Assembly: GCF_013408795.1 (NCBI RefSeq)
Contig: NZ_JACCCC010000001.1
Coordinates: 1,798,001 to 1,862,000 of the forward strand
Reading direction: 5' to 3'
DNA length: 64,000 nt
Source: Spinactinospora alkalitolerans
Lineage (GTDB): Bacteria; Actinomycetota; Actinomycetes; Streptosporangiales; Streptosporangiaceae
Positions within the stretch are counted from its first letter, which is position 1, and each line of letters begins with the position of its first letter. The notes below the pieces were generated by a model. The model was not told where the DNA came from. It saw only the letters and a list, made by a program, of their open reading frames with translations, and did no database searches. Position numbers and translations under genes: made by a program. Positions 44,100 to 56,511 of this stretch are shown here, one piece after another.

Positions 44100-45839
44100 T
44101 TGATCCACACGCATGACGCGGGCGCCCTGCGCGCCGAACATGCCGACGAGACCGTCGTCCTGGCGGGCTGGGTGGCCCGCCGCCGCGACCACGGCGGCGT
44201 CGTCTTCCTGGACCTGCGCGAAGCCTCCGGCGTCGTCCAGGTCGTGGTCCGCGAGGACGACCTCGCCCACGACCTGCGCGCCGAGTACTGCATCAAGGTG
44301 CGAGGGCGCGTGCGCGTCCGCCCGGAGGGCAACGAGAACCCCGACATCCCCACCGGGGCGGTCGAGGTCGTCGCCGAGGAGATCGAGGTCCTCAGCGAGG
44401 CGGCCCCGCTGCCGTTCCCGCTGGACGGGTCGCAGGACGTCTCCGAGGAGGCCCGGCTGCGCTACCGCTACCTCGACATCCGCCGCCCCGAGCGCGCCTC
44501 GGCGCTGCGGGTACGCTCCCAGGCCACCTACGTGGTGCACGACGTCATGCGCGAGCACGGCTTCGTCAACGTCGAGACGCCCTACCTCACTCGCTCCACG
44601 CCCGAGGGCGCCCGCGACTTCCTGGTGCCGGTCCGCCTGCAGCCCGGCCACTGGTACGCGCTGCCGCAGTCGCCCCAGCTGTTCAAGCAGCTGCTCATGG
44701 TCGGCGGCATGGAGCGCTACTACCAGATCGCGCGCTGCTTCCGAGACGAGGACTTCCGCGCCGACCGGCAGCCGGAGTTCACCCAGATCGACATCGAGAT
44801 GAGCTTCGTCGACCAAGAGGACGTCATCAACGTCGGCGAGCAGCTGGTCGCGCGGCTGTGGAACGAGGTGCTGGGGCAGGAGGTCCCGCTGCCGCTGCCC
44901 CGCATGCCGTTCTTCGAGGCGATGGACCGCTTCGGCTCCGACAAGCCGGACCTGCGCTTCGGCCAGGAGCTCACCGAGCTCACCGCCTACTTCGCCGACA
45001 CCCCGTTCCGCGTCTTCAAGGCTCCCTACGTCGGTGCCGTGGTGATGCCCGGCGGCGCGTCGCAGACGCGCAAGGAGCTCGACGCCTGGCAGGACTGGGC
45101 GAAGGCCCGCGGCGCCAAGGGGCTGGCCTACGTGCTCGTCCAGGAGGACGGAACGCTGGGCGGCCCCGTCGCCAAGAACCTCTCGGAGCAGGAGCGCTCC
45201 GGACTGGTCGAGGCGGTCGGGGCCGAGGCCGGCGACTGCGTCTTCTTCGCGGCCGGTGCGCGGCGAGCCTCCCAGGAGCTGCTGGGCGCGGCCCGGCTGG
45301 AGATCGGCCACCGGCTCGGCCTGATCGACGAGTCGCGCTGGTCGTTCCTGTGGGTCGTCGACGCCCCGATGTTCGAGGAGGACGGCGAGGGCGGCTGGAC
45401 CCCGGTGCACCACCCGTTCACCGGGCCGAAACCGGAGTGGAGCGAGAACTTCCACGAGGACCCGGGCAACGCACTGGCCTACGCCTACGACATGGTCTGC
45501 AACGGCTCGGAGATCGGCGGCGGATCGATCCGTATCCACCGCGGCGAGATCCAGCAGCGGGTCTTCGACGTGCTGGGGATCAGCAAGGCCGAGGCCGAGT
45601 CGAAGTTCGGCTTCCTGCTGGAGGCGTTCAAGTTCGGCCCGCCGCCGCACGGCGGCATCGCCTTCGGCTGGGACCGCATCATCACCCTGCTGACCGGCGG
45701 CGACTCCATCCGCGACGTCATCGCCTTCCCCAAGACGGCTTCGGGAGGCGACCCGCTGACGGGCGCGCCGACGCCGATCACCGCCGGTCAGCGCAGGGAG
45801 GCCGGCATCGACTTCGTCCCGGAGGACGAGAACGCCTAG
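44100..45839 (+). CDS. aspS: aspartyl-tRNA synthetase
   Basis: A 579-residue bacterial-type AspRS. It has an N-terminal OB anticodon domain ([20 protein letters not shown]), class II core with motif 2 ([25 protein letters not shown] region) and motif 3 ([14 protein letters not shown]). A GAD insert of about 120 residues lies between them. The start is a TTG at 44100 with AAGGAG eight bases upstream. hisS, expected just before it, is missing. Confidence 0.97.
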   Translation: MIHTHDAGALRAEHADETVVLAGWVARRRDHGGVVFLDLREASGVVQVVVREDDLAHDLRAEYCIKVRGRVRVRPEGNENPDIPTGAVEVVAEEIEVLSEAAPLPFPLDGSQDVSEEARLRYRYLDIRRPERASALRVRSQATYVVHDVMREHGFVNVETPYLTRSTPEGARDFLVPVRLQPGHWYALPQSPQLFKQLLMVGGMERYYQIARCFRDEDFRADRQPEFTQIDIEMSFVDQEDVINVGEQLVARLWNEVLGQEVPLPLPRMPFFEAMDRFGSDKPDLRFGQELTELTAYFADTPFRVFKAPYVGAVVMPGGASQTRKELDAWQDWAKARGAKGLAYVLVQEDGTLGGPVAKNLSEQERSGLVEAVGAEAGDCVFFAAGARRASQELLGAARLEIGHRLGLIDESRWSFLWVVDAPMFEEDGEGGWTPVHHPFTGPKPEWSENFHEDPGNALAYAYDMVCNGSEIGGGSIRIHRGEIQQRVFDVLGISKAEAESKFGFLLEAFKFGPPPHGGIAFGWDRIITLLTGGDSIRDVIAFPKTASGGDPLTGAPTPITAGQRREAGIDFVPEDENA

Positions 45840-46231
45840 GGCGCGTGCCCTTTCCCGGACGGGGACCCGCTGTCGCCGTGTCGATCGGGTCGCCGTTCTG
45901 GCGTAGAGTGCCTGTCTGCGATGGGCGGTGCGCGCCGCCTGCGATCCTCTACGACTAGTCACGCCGGAGTAACGATTTCGGCAAATGGCGGCCGGGCGAG
46001 ATAGCGATTCGTTTGTATTTCTCTCGCCCGGCCGCGTTTTGTATTGCGGGCGGTGGAATGCCCGACGGGACGTGAGGAGGAACGGGAGGCCGCGGTGCAC
46101 GGTCCGATCGTGGCGGCCCTCACCTGCTCAAACGGGTGACTATGTCGTTAAACTAAGCCGAATCGGATGTTCACGGGGGAGGCCTGCACGGGTGGGTGGG
46201 GCATTCGTAACGACACAGGGATGATCTATAC
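45840..46231. other. aspS-SpoIIE phosphatase gap
   Basis: This 392-base region has no gene. It contains the terminator at 45988-46040. Beyond that, a lower-GC segment (46135-46230) probably carries the promoter of the phosphatase gene. Confidence 0.55.
45988..46040 (+). terminator. Rho-independent terminator after aspS
   Basis: A perfect 14-bp stem (GCGGCCGGGCGAGA / TCTCGCCCGGCCGC) with a 20-base AT-rich loop is followed by GTTTTGT, 149 bases after aspS. Confidence 0.85.
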
Positions 46232-48277
46232 GTGAATGGCACAACCGGCACCACTGACGACTTCGCCGGTTCCGGGGGGTCGACCGGTGCCGCCTTCGCG
46301 GCCGAGATCGGCGACCCCGCCGGCGCGGCGTTTCACCATGCGCCGGCGGCCATGTTCGTGGCCGATCGCACGGGCGCCATCCTGCTGACCAACCGGGCGT
46401 TCGCGCACCTCACGGGATACCGGTCCGCGGAACCGCCGCGGGGCCCCTGGCCGGACCTGCTCGCCGACAGCGACGTCGAACGCGGCTGGGAGCTGCACCG
46501 CCTGGCGCTGAGCGGCCCTCACGAGTCGCCGCACCGCAGCCTGCGCCTCACCGGTTCCGACGGAACCGCCCACCACGTCGTCGTGGAGCCGCGGCCGCTG
46601 GCCGGCGGGGACGGCGCGCAGCCCGCCGGGATCGTGGTCATGTGCCGCGGGCCGATGCGGGACGAGGAGACGCTGCGCGCCATCACCGAACTGCGCACCG
46701 AGAACTCCGACACCGCGCTGTGGACGCTGGACCTGCGCACCGGCGAGCTCGGGGAGCTCTTCGGCCCCTCCCCGCTGGGCCGGCTGCTCGCAGGGGAGAG
46801 CCGCACCCTGGAGGAGTGCCTGGCCCGGGTGCACCGCGACGACATCGCGCGGCTGCGCGACGCCATGGAGGCCTCCTACCAGGGGCGCGACTACGAGCAG
46901 CGGTTCCGGATGTTCGACCAGGTGGGCGACGAACGCTGGCTGCACGCCCGGGCGCGCTACCTCGAGGGCGGCACCCCCCGACTGGTGGGCATCATCGACG
47001 ACGTCACCGAGCACGTCCAGTTGGTGCGCCGCCTGGCCGACCGCCGCCGGATCGAGGCCGCGCAGGGCCGCCAGGTCAACGAGCTGGCCGCCAAGCTCGT
47101 CTCGGCGACGACCGTCGACGAGGTCACCGGGCTGCTCACCGAGGAGTTCGTGCCGATCTTCGGCGGCAGTACCGCCGCCGTCGTGCTGCTCCAGGACGGC
47201 GTGCTGCGCGCCGTCTCGTCGTCGACGCAGCCCAACGGCACGCTGCAGATGATCGACGGACGCGACGCCACCGACACGTCCTTCCCCATGGGCGCGGTGC
47301 TGCAGGATCGCCAGCCCCGGTTCTTCGAGAGCAGGGCCGAGGTGCTGGAGCGCTTCCCGGCCGTCCAGGAGCTCCTGCACCGCACCAACGCGCAGTCCTG
47401 GGCGACGGTGCCGATCTTCGGCGACCGCAGGATCGCCCTGGGCGTGTGGCAGGTAGCCTGGACCCAGCCGCACCACGCCACCCCTGACGAGCGGGCCCTC
47501 ATGCTCACCCTGGCCGGACTCGCCGGCCAGGCGCTGCAGCGGGTCAGCCGCCAGCAGGCCGAACTGGAGCTCGCCGACGCGATGCAGCGCCGGATGCTGC
47601 CGCCGCAGCTGCCGGACTTCCCCGGACTCGACGTCGCGACGCGCTACCTGCCCTCGCGTGCGGGCTGGCGGGTCTGCGGCGACTTCTACGACGCCATCCA
47701 GTTGCCGAACCGCCGCATCGGCCTGGTCGTGGGCGACGTGCAGGGCCACGGTGTCGAGGCCGCGGCGGCGATGGGCCAGATCCGTGTGGCGTTTCGCGCC
47801 TACGCCACCAACCAGAGCGATCCCGGAGTGGTGCTGGCCGAGACCAACCGGCTGCTCACCGAGACCGGCGAGATCGTGTTCGCCACCTGCGGCTACCTCG
47901 TGCTCGACCTGGACAGCGGCGAGATGCAGGCCGCCTGGGCCGGCCAGCCGCCGGCGATCATCGCCACGACCGAGGGCTTCGAGGTGTGGGGGCCCGAGAC
48001 CGGTCCGCCGGTCGGCGTCGACGGCGAGAGCAAGTACCCGGTGACGACGCGCCGGCTCGCCCCCGGTGAGACGCTGCTGATGTGCTCCGACGGGCTGGTG
48101 GAGAGCTCCGAGGTGCGCATGGACGACGGCCTTGAGCGCGTCGGGCAGGCGCTGCGCTCCATGGCCACCGACGTGCACGCGGCCGCGACCTCGCTGGCCG
48201 ACCTCGCCCCGGCCGGGCGCGGGGACGACATCGCCATCCTCATCGCGCGGATGCCTGAAGACGCGTTCGGCGGGTAG
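46232..48277 (+). CDS. PAS-PAS-GAF-SpoIIE serine phosphatase
   Basis: A 681-residue signalling phosphatase. A first PAS domain (about 30-140, FHHAPAAMFVADRTGAILLT) and a second PAS-like fold (about 155-265, LVGIIDDVTEHVQ at its end) are followed by GAF (about 285-430). The PPM/SpoIIE domain follows (about 450-675) with metal-binding D484 and D487 in GDFYD and D502 in GDVQGHG. Such proteins usually dephosphorylate anti-anti-sigma factors under a sensory input. There are no membrane helices. GTG at 46232 has a weak ribosome site. No anti-sigma gene is adjacent. Confidence 0.92.
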   Translation: MNGTTGTTDDFAGSGGSTGAAFAAEIGDPAGAAFHHAPAAMFVADRTGAILLTNRAFAHLTGYRSAEPPRGPWPDLLADSDVERGWELHRLALSGPHESPHRSLRLTGSDGTAHHVVVEPRPLAGGDGAQPAGIVVMCRGPMRDEETLRAITELRTENSDTALWTLDLRTGELGELFGPSPLGRLLAGESRTLEECLARVHRDDIARLRDAMEASYQGRDYEQRFRMFDQVGDERWLHARARYLEGGTPRLVGIIDDVTEHVQLVRRLADRRRIEAAQGRQVNELAAKLVSATTVDEVTGLLTEEFVPIFGGSTAAVVLLQDGVLRAVSSSTQPNGTLQMIDGRDATDTSFPMGAVLQDRQPRFFESRAEVLERFPAVQELLHRTNAQSWATVPIFGDRRIALGVWQVAWTQPHHATPDERALMLTLAGLAGQALQRVSRQQAELELADAMQRRMLPPQLPDFPGLDVATRYLPSRAGWRVCGDFYDAIQLPNRRIGLVVGDVQGHGVEAAAAMGQIRVAFRAYATNQSDPGVVLAETNRLLTETGEIVFATCGYLVLDLDSGEMQAAWAGQPPAIIATTEGFEVWGPETGPPVGVDGESKYPVTTRRLAPGETLLMCSDGLVESSEVRMDDGLERVGQALRSMATDVHAAATSLADLAPAGRGDDIAILIARMPEDAFGG

Positions 48278-48404
48278 GTCCGCGAGGAGCGGCGCACCCG
48301 CGTGCGCCTCACGACCGCGCGAAGCGCTTCCGGGATGCCGCGCGGCAGGACATCGACCCGCCGAGCACGCCCCGGAGTCCCGGAAGGCAAAAGGAGGCCG
48401 CCTC

Positions 48405-49070
48405 ATTTCCCGCCACCTCCCCCTGCTGGCAGGGCTGGTGTCACTGGCAGCGTTCACCGCCGTCACGGTCGTCCTCATCGGCGACGCGGTGCCGCCCTTC
48501 CAGGGCCTGGACGCGAGCGTGACCCTGTGGGCCCTGGAGGTCCGCGCCGACCCGCTCACCGCCGTCGCCGTCCTGCTGCACCACATCGGCCAGCGGCCGT
48601 GGGGGGTGCTGCTGCTGGCCGCGGTGGCGGCCCCGCTGGTGTACCTGCGGCGGTGGTGGAGCCTGCTGCTGGTGCTGACCGCATGGCTGGCCACGTCGGC
48701 GATCGCGGTCAAGGCGCTCAAGGAGCTGCTGGGCCGCGAACGGCCGGTCGACCAGCTGATCCAGGAGACCTCTCCGGCGTTCCCGTCCGGCCACGCGGCC
48801 TACGCCGCGGTCCTCGGCATGGCCGTCGTCGCCGTGGCCGTCCGGCACCGCGGGTGGGCTCTCGTCGGCGCGCTGCTGTTCACCGCGGTGATGGGCTGGA
48901 GCAGGATCTACCTCGGCGTGCACTGGTTCTCCGACACGGTCGCCGGCGCCCTGCTGGGGTGGGGGATCGCGCTGGTGACGTGGTGGGCGTTCGCGCTGCC
49001 GGGACTCGTTCCGGTCACCCGAGCCCCATCGGAGCCCGCCCCGGAGCAGGTCCGCGCGGCCGACGACTAG
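48405..49070 (+). CDS. PAP2 family membrane phosphatase
   Basis: A membrane phosphatase of about 221 residues with six helices and the three-part PAP2 motif KELLGRERP, FPSGHAAYA and SRIYLGVHWFSD. It acts on lipid phosphates such as undecaprenyl pyrophosphate or phosphatidate. The start is unusual. An ideal AAAGGAGG (48390-48397) is followed at seven bases by ATT (48405), and no ATG, GTG or TTG is in frame nearby. The next candidate is GTG 48438, which would remove the N-terminal 11 residues and cut into the first helix region. Nine bases before rarA. Confidence 0.87.
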   Translation: MSRHLPLLAGLVSLAAFTAVTVVLIGDAVPPFQGLDASVTLWALEVRADPLTAVAVLLHHIGQRPWGVLLLAAVAAPLVYLRRWWSLLLVLTAWLATSAIAVKALKELLGRERPVDQLIQETSPAFPSGHAAYAAVLGMAVVAVAVRHRGWALVGALLFTAVMGWSRIYLGVHWFSDTVAGALLGWGIALVTWWAFALPGLVPVTRAPSEPAPEQVRAADD

Positions 49071-49079
49071 GCTGGGACC

Positions 49080-50411
49080 GTGTCCGAAACCCTGTTCGAC
49101 GACGCCGGAGCCGAAGCCCAGCGCGGCCAGGAGCCGCTCGCGGTGCGCATGCGGCCGCGCACGCTCGACGAGGTCGTCGGCCAGCGGCACCTGCTCGGTG
49201 CGGGCAGTCCGCTGCGCCGGCTGGTCGAGGACGACGCGCCGATGTCGCTGTTCCTGTGGGGGCCGCCGGGCACCGGCAAGACCACCCTGGCCACGGTCGT
49301 CAGCCGGGTCACGCAGCGGCGCTTCGTGGAGCTGTCCGCCGTCACCGCGGGAGTGAAGGACGTGCGGGCCGTCATCGACGACGCCCGCCGTCAGATGGGG
49401 ATGCGCGGCACGCGGACGCTGCTCTTCGTCGACGAGGTGCACCGCTTCAACAAGGCCCAGCAGGACGCGCTGCTGCCCGCGGTGGAGAACCGCTGGGTGA
49501 GCTTCATCGGCGCCACCACCGAGAACCCGTTCTTCTCCGTGATCAGCCCGCTGCTGTCGCGCTCCCTGCTGCTCACGCTGGAACCGCACACCGACGACGA
49601 CGTCCGCACCGTCATCGAACGCGCGCTCGCCGACGAGCGCGGGCTGAACGGGCGCCACACGCTCGACGCCGAGGCCGCCGAGCACCTCGTCCGCCTCGCC
49701 GGGGGCGACGCCCGCCGGTCGCTGACCTACCTGGAGGCCGCCGACCTCGTGGCCGGTACGCGCTCGGAGATCACGGTCGCCGACGTCGAGCGCGCGGTGG
49801 ACCGGCACGCCGTGCGCTACGACCGCTCCGGCGACCAGCACTACGACGTCGTCAGCGCGTTCATCAAGAGCATGCGCGGCAGCGACGTCGACGCCTCCCT
49901 GCACTACCTGGCGCGGATGATCGAGGCGGGGGAGGACCCGCGCTTCATCGCGCGCCGCATCGTCGTGCACGCCAGCGAGGACGTCGGCATGGCCGACCCC
50001 GGCGCCCTGCAGGTGGCGGTCGCCGCCGCCCAGGCGGTGGACCTGATCGGACTGCCCGAGGCGCGCATCAACCTGGCCCAGGCCGTCATCCACATCGCGC
50101 TCGCACCCAAGTCCAACGCGGTGATCGGCGCCATCGACGCCGCGATGGCCGATGTCCGGGCCGGCCGGGCCGGAGCGGTCCCGCCGCACCTGCGCGACGG
50201 CCACTACAAGGGCGCCAAGGCGCTGGGGCACGGCGAGGGCTACGAGTACGCCCACGACCACCCCGGCGGCGTGGTCGCCCAGCGCTACGCCCCCGACTCC
50301 GTCGCCGGGCGGGAGTACTACCGGCCCACCACCCACGGCGCCGAACGCCGCTTCGGCGAGGTCCTGGAGCGGATCAGGGGCGTGCTGCGGGGCGGATCGC
50401 GGCGCCCGTGA
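49080..50411 (+). CDS. rarA: replication-associated recombination protein RarA (MgsA)
   Basis: A 443-residue AAA+ ATPase of the RarA/Mgs1/WRNIP1 family acting at stalled forks. Walker A is GPPGTGKTT with K67, and Walker B is [11 protein letters not shown] with D118. The sensor is [11 protein letters not shown], and the C-terminal tetramerisation domain is [19 protein letters not shown] and following. GTG at 49080, nine bases after the PAP2 stop. Confidence 0.96.
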   Translation: MSETLFDDAGAEAQRGQEPLAVRMRPRTLDEVVGQRHLLGAGSPLRRLVEDDAPMSLFLWGPPGTGKTTLATVVSRVTQRRFVELSAVTAGVKDVRAVIDDARRQMGMRGTRTLLFVDEVHRFNKAQQDALLPAVENRWVSFIGATTENPFFSVISPLLSRSLLLTLEPHTDDDVRTVIERALADERGLNGRHTLDAEAAEHLVRLAGGDARRSLTYLEAADLVAGTRSEITVADVERAVDRHAVRYDRSGDQHYDVVSAFIKSMRGSDVDASLHYLARMIEAGEDPRFIARRIVVHASEDVGMADPGALQVAVAAAQAVDLIGLPEARINLAQAVIHIALAPKSNAVIGAIDAAMADVRAGRAGAVPPHLRDGHYKGAKALGHGEGYEYAHDHPGGVVAQRYAPDSVAGREYYRPTTHGAERRFGEVLERIRGVLRGGSRRP

Positions 50412-50983
50412 GGCGCCGCCGCCCGCGGCGCGGATACCTCGGACAGGGGACAGATGAAGAAGAAGCCGGCCGCCGCGGCGCCGGCCGCGGCGGCGCTGCT
50501 GACGGGTTCGGCCGTTTCGGCCGCACCCGCTTCGGCGGGTCCTACAACGGCGTCTGCGGATCGGGCCACTCCGTTGTCAACTCCGCCCAGATCCCCGGCA
50601 AGGCCACGGTGTACCTGACCTGCAGCGACTCCACCGGCAAGAACTGCGTCGTCACCGTCCTCGACGACCCCGGCGGCACGGGCCGATCTCCGCCGGGTCC
50701 GCCTCCGTCAGGTCGGTGGCGGTGGAGGGAAGGACGACGGAGAACGCGTTCGCGGCTTTCACGGGAGGGAATACCGATTCTCGTCTGTATGGTCAGGGAA
50801 TCCGAGGTCGTCGCCGACCGTCCGCCACGGGGCAAGGGGAGGGAGCGGCATGTCGGCCGCTTCGGGGCCGCCCGCCGCAGGCGTCGCGCACCGGTCCGAT
50901 GATCCTAGTCCTTACGGGGCGAACCGCTGGAAACCCGGCCGGAACGGACGGCGGCGCCCGGGCCCCGGCAGCGCGGCGGGGCC
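50412..50983. other. region holding a decayed secreted-protein gene
   Basis: This 572-base gap begins with a SpaA-like pseudogene (50454-50690). The remainder (50690-50983) shows no consistent frame and is probably its decayed 3' part. Confidence 0.6.
50454..50690 (+). pseudogene. frameshifted spore-associated protein A (SpaA)-like gene
   Basis: ATG 50454 opens a signal peptide (MKKKPAAAAPAAAALLTGSA, ending APASAG). The frame then shifts between about 50530 and 50541. In the new frame the text reads SYNGVCGSGHSVVNSAQ and TGKNCVVTVLDDPGG, which matches the N-terminal mature part of actinomycete spore-associated protein A (typically YNGVCGSGYxVVNS ... GKNCVVT). The remaining part cannot be followed, so a second lesion or rapid divergence is likely. 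A sequencing error could explain one shift but not the loss of the end. Confidence 0.75.
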
Positions 50984-52537
50984 CTACCGGTCCGCCGGCC
51001 GGTACAGCTCGGTGATCCGCACGATCTCGGGGAGGCCGTCCTCGGTCTCCTCTTCGGCGTAGGTGACCTCGGCGATCACCACGTCGCCCCAGCTCAGGTA
51101 ATTGATGAAGTCCTGCCCGGTCACCTCGAAGGTGCCGCGGCCCTCCTCATCGGTGTAGAGCTGGCCGGGGGTGAGGCAGAACCGCGCGCACAGGACCTCG
51201 GCGTCGGGCGCGATCCGCGCCTCCAGCGGGTCGCCGGAGGCCTCGGCGTCCTCCCACTGCCCGCTCCACTCCTGCTGGGTCGGGATCTCCCCGGTCGGCG
51301 CCGCCGCCCCCTCCTCCACCCGCTCGACCTCGGTGTAGACCCACGGGCCGTCGACCGGATCGGGCTGCGGGACCTCGCCGAAGCGCACCACCGCGGTCCG
51401 CGGCCCCTCCGGCGCCGGGCTCGCCGACGGCGTGGAGTCGGCCGCGGCCTGCTCGGCCGCGCCGCCGCCGGTCAGCGCCGAGACCCCGGCCCAGATCCCG
51501 CCGCCGATCAGCGCGAGGGCCAGTGCGGCTCCGCCGACCACCAGCGGCACCCGGCCGCGCCCGCCGGAGGGGGCGCCGTCGAGGTGGATGACCCTCGGCA
51601 GCCAGGCGGGCTCCACGATGCCCTGCCACTCGCGGCTCAGCAGCCGGGTCACGGCCGTGCCCGGCACACCGTGCTCGGCGGCTTCGGCGATCGAGGCGCG
51701 CTCCCACACCGCGATCGCGGCCCCCAGCAGCTCGCGCACCGAGGGCCGGGCCCCCGCCTGCTTGGAAAGGGCCCGGCGCAGCAGGGGCACGAGGTCGGCG
51801 GGCACCCCGTCCAGGTCCGGTTCGGTATCGGCCACCCGCGCGGCGAGCACCTCCGGCTCGCCGAGGCCGAAGGGCAGCCGCCCGGTGGCGGCGAACGCCA
51901 CCACGGCGCCCCAGGCGAACACGTCGCCGGACTGGCTGGGCGGTTCGCCGCGGTGCCGCTCCGGGCTCATCCACGCGGCCGACTGCCGCAGGGCGGTCGC
52001 GTCACCGGGCAGGGCGCAGTCGAGGATGCGCGGCCCGGACGAGCTCAGCAGGATGTTGCTGGGTTTGAGGTCGCCGTGGGCCAGACCGGAGCCGTGCAGC
52101 GCCTGCAGCCCCTCGGCGATGCCGGCCGCCAGCGCGATGAGCCGTCCGGCCCCCATGGCGCCGCGCTTGCGCGCGTACTGGGCGAGCGGGACACCCGAGG
52201 TGTAGGGCATGGCCAGCCAGGGGGGAGTGGCGTAGGCGTCGAAGGCCACCGGCGGCACGTAGCAGCGCCCGTCCACGGCCGAGAGCGCGTGCAGCCGCCG
52301 TTCCAGTTCGGCGCGGGTCCAGTCGTCGGTCAGGTGCGAGGAGTGCAGGGTCTTGACCGCCAGGACGGCGTCGGAGGCGACCGTCGGGTTGACCGCCGCG
52401 TACACCGTGCCCGTGCGCCCCGAACCGATGCGCCCGATCACCACGTAGGGGCCGACCGTCCGGGGGTCCTCTGCGGCCAGGGGGACGAGGTTCGGCGGCA
52501 CCAGAACGGACATCGTCCGCTCGGAACGTCGGCTCAT
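50984..52537 (-). CDS. membrane-anchored Ser/Thr protein kinase
   Basis: A 517-residue Hanks-type kinase. The glycine loop is GRIGSGRTGTV (35-45), the ATP lysine K62 (LAVKTLHSS), and the catalytic loop HGDLKPSN with D156 and N161. The usual DFG is D173-C-A, and APE is SPE (191-193). The metal-binding Asp is kept, so activity is probable but the activation segment is atypical. A membrane helix near 330-352 leads to an outer domain of about 165 residues with two Cys (LCARFCLTPGQL) and no PASTA repeats. ATG at 52537; ATG at codon 9 is an alternative. Confidence 0.92.
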   Translation of the reverse strand: MSRRSERTMSVLVPPNLVPLAAEDPRTVGPYVVIGRIGSGRTGTVYAAVNPTVASDAVLAVKTLHSSHLTDDWTRAELERRLHALSAVDGRCYVPPVAFDAYATPPWLAMPYTSGVPLAQYARKRGAMGAGRLIALAAGIAEGLQALHGSGLAHGDLKPSNILLSSSGPRILDCALPGDATALRQSAAWMSPERHRGEPPSQSGDVFAWGAVVAFAATGRLPFGLGEPEVLAARVADTEPDLDGVPADLVPLLRRALSKQAGARPSVRELLGAAIAVWERASIAEAAEHGVPGTAVTRLLSREWQGIVEPAWLPRVIHLDGAPSGGRGRVPLVVGGAALALALIGGGIWAGVSALTGGGAAEQAAADSTPSASPAPEGPRTAVVRFGEVPQPDPVDGPWVYTEVERVEEGAAAPTGEIPTQQEWSGQWEDAEASGDPLEARIAPDAEVLCARFCLTPGQLYTDEEGRGTFEVTGQDFINYLSWGDVVIAEVTYAEEETEDGLPEIVRITELYRPADR

Positions 52538-53073
52538 GGGGGTCCTGTCTGAAGGTCGGATCCGTGGTGGGACGCGAAGCGGGGCGCGGAGCGGCGCGGC
52601 GCAATCGTAACCAAAGCGCTGATTCGACGATTGTCGGCCATGTGGATCCCTTCGTCGATCGCCGTGTGGCGCTGATCACGGGCCGCTCCAGCGGGCGCCC
52701 CGCCTCGGAGAGGAACCGCGATGCCCCCGAAGGTCGTCACGTTCGGTGATGTTCCGGCCGGTCGGTGTCGCGAAGCGTGATTGAATTGCCGATGCGACCG
52801 CGACCACGCGAGGACGATCTATTAAGACGCGCGGACGCGGATCGGGGTTGCCTCTTCTCCGGACACGATAGGGTCAGCCCTATTCGGCTCTTTCGGCTCA
52901 GCCGTCCGGATCCGCCGCACCCGCGGGCGGAGACCGGCAGCGGCGGGTAGCCGGGAGGAGCCGGCCCTCGCCGCACGGCGACGGCCGCCGTCACCGCAGC
53001 CGGTGACCCCCCGGACCCCTGGGTCCGTCCCCCGTTCGTACCCCGAACGACCCCAACCGTTAGCGGAGTCCGC
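52538..53073. promoter_or_regulatory. divergent promoter region, kinase / alaS operon
   Basis: This 536-base region has no supported gene. ATAGGG-TCAG-CCCTAT (52868-52883) is a perfect 6-bp inverted repeat overlapping a -10-like TAGGGT, about 190 bases before the DUF948 gene. It is the best promoter/operator candidate for the alaS operon. Confidence 0.5.
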
Positions 53074-53466
53074 ATGCTGACCGGAGGAGAGGTAGCCGCC
53101 CTGATCGCCGCGGTGGTCTGGGCGGTCCTGGTCGCGTTCCTGTGCGTGGCGCTGATCAGGCTCACGCGGCTGTTGGCCGAGGCCACCAAGGTCGTATCCG
53201 AATTCGGCGAGCGCACGGCGCCCCTGCTGGACGACGTCGCCGCGACCGTGGAGCGCACCAACGTGTCCCTGGAGCGAGTCGAGGAGATCACCGCCAACGT
53301 CGCCACCACCACGGAGGACGTGTCGAGCGTGACCGCCCTCACCCGCTCGGTGGTCACCGGCCCCCTGGTCAAGGCGGCCTCGTTCTCCTACGGGATGCGC
53401 AGGGTGCTCGGCCGGCGCCGCGCCCTCGCCCTCATCCGCACGCGCCGCAGACGGGAGCGCGCATGA
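53074..53466 (+). CDS. DUF948 family membrane protein
   Basis: A 130-residue protein with one N-terminal membrane helix (EVAALIAAVVWAVLVAFLCV, about 5-27) followed by a long helical, chemoreceptor-like region (LLDDVAATVERTNVSLERVE, then ANVATTTEDVSSV) and a basic tail. This is the DUF948 pattern, a family of general-stress-type proteins without assigned function. It commonly sits just before alaS in actinomycetes. Its stop overlaps the next start (ATGA). Confidence 0.88.
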   Translation: MLTGGEVAALIAAVVWAVLVAFLCVALIRLTRLLAEATKVVSEFGERTAPLLDDVAATVERTNVSLERVEEITANVATTTEDVSSVTALTRSVVTGPLVKAASFSYGMRRVLGRRRALALIRTRRRRERA

Positions 53467-53764
53467 TCGGCAGGACCTTTTATTTTGTCGCCGGTGCCGC
53501 CCTCGGCGGGTATCTTGTGCACAAGCTCAACCGCACCGCTCGTGCGTGGAGTCCGGGCGGCATCGCCGACCGCGTCGAGGGCCGCGTCGCCGATTACCGC
53601 GCCGCCCTCCGCGAGCTCAACGAGGACATCGCCGGCGCCGTGGCCGAACACGAAGCCGAACTGCGCCGCCGCCACGCCCCCGCCGATAGCGGTCGAGCAC
53701 CGGAGTCCGCGCGGACCGCGCACGCCAGAACAATCGAAGCCCACGACATGAAGGACGGCCGCTG

Positions 53765-53765
<1 letters not shown>
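53463..53765 (+). CDS. small membrane-anchored protein upstream of alaS
   Basis: A 100-residue protein from ATG 53463, with a short hydrophobic N-terminus ([18 protein letters not shown]) and a helical charged region ([21 protein letters not shown]). It overlaps the DUF948 gene by four bases and alaS by one base (TGATG), so all three are translationally coupled. It is a conserved hypothetical in this position in streptomycetes. No function is known to me. Confidence 0.82.
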
Positions 53766-56433
<2,668 letters not shown>

Positions 56434-56437
<4 letters not shown>

Positions 56438-56511
56438 CCTCCCCGGATCACGCGCCGGCCGCGGCCGGCGCACCGCCCCTTGTTCGGCGTCCGGGGGAGC
56501 CCGGCCGTTGA
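56434..56511 (+). CDS. possible 25-residue coupling ORF between alaS and ruvX
   Basis: ATG 56434 overlaps the alaS stop (ATGA), and the frame ends in a TGA at 56509-56511 that overlaps the TTG start of ruvX. The product would be a Pro/Ala-rich 25-mer with no recognisable fold. It may serve only to carry ribosomes from alaS to ruvX. Confidence 0.4.
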
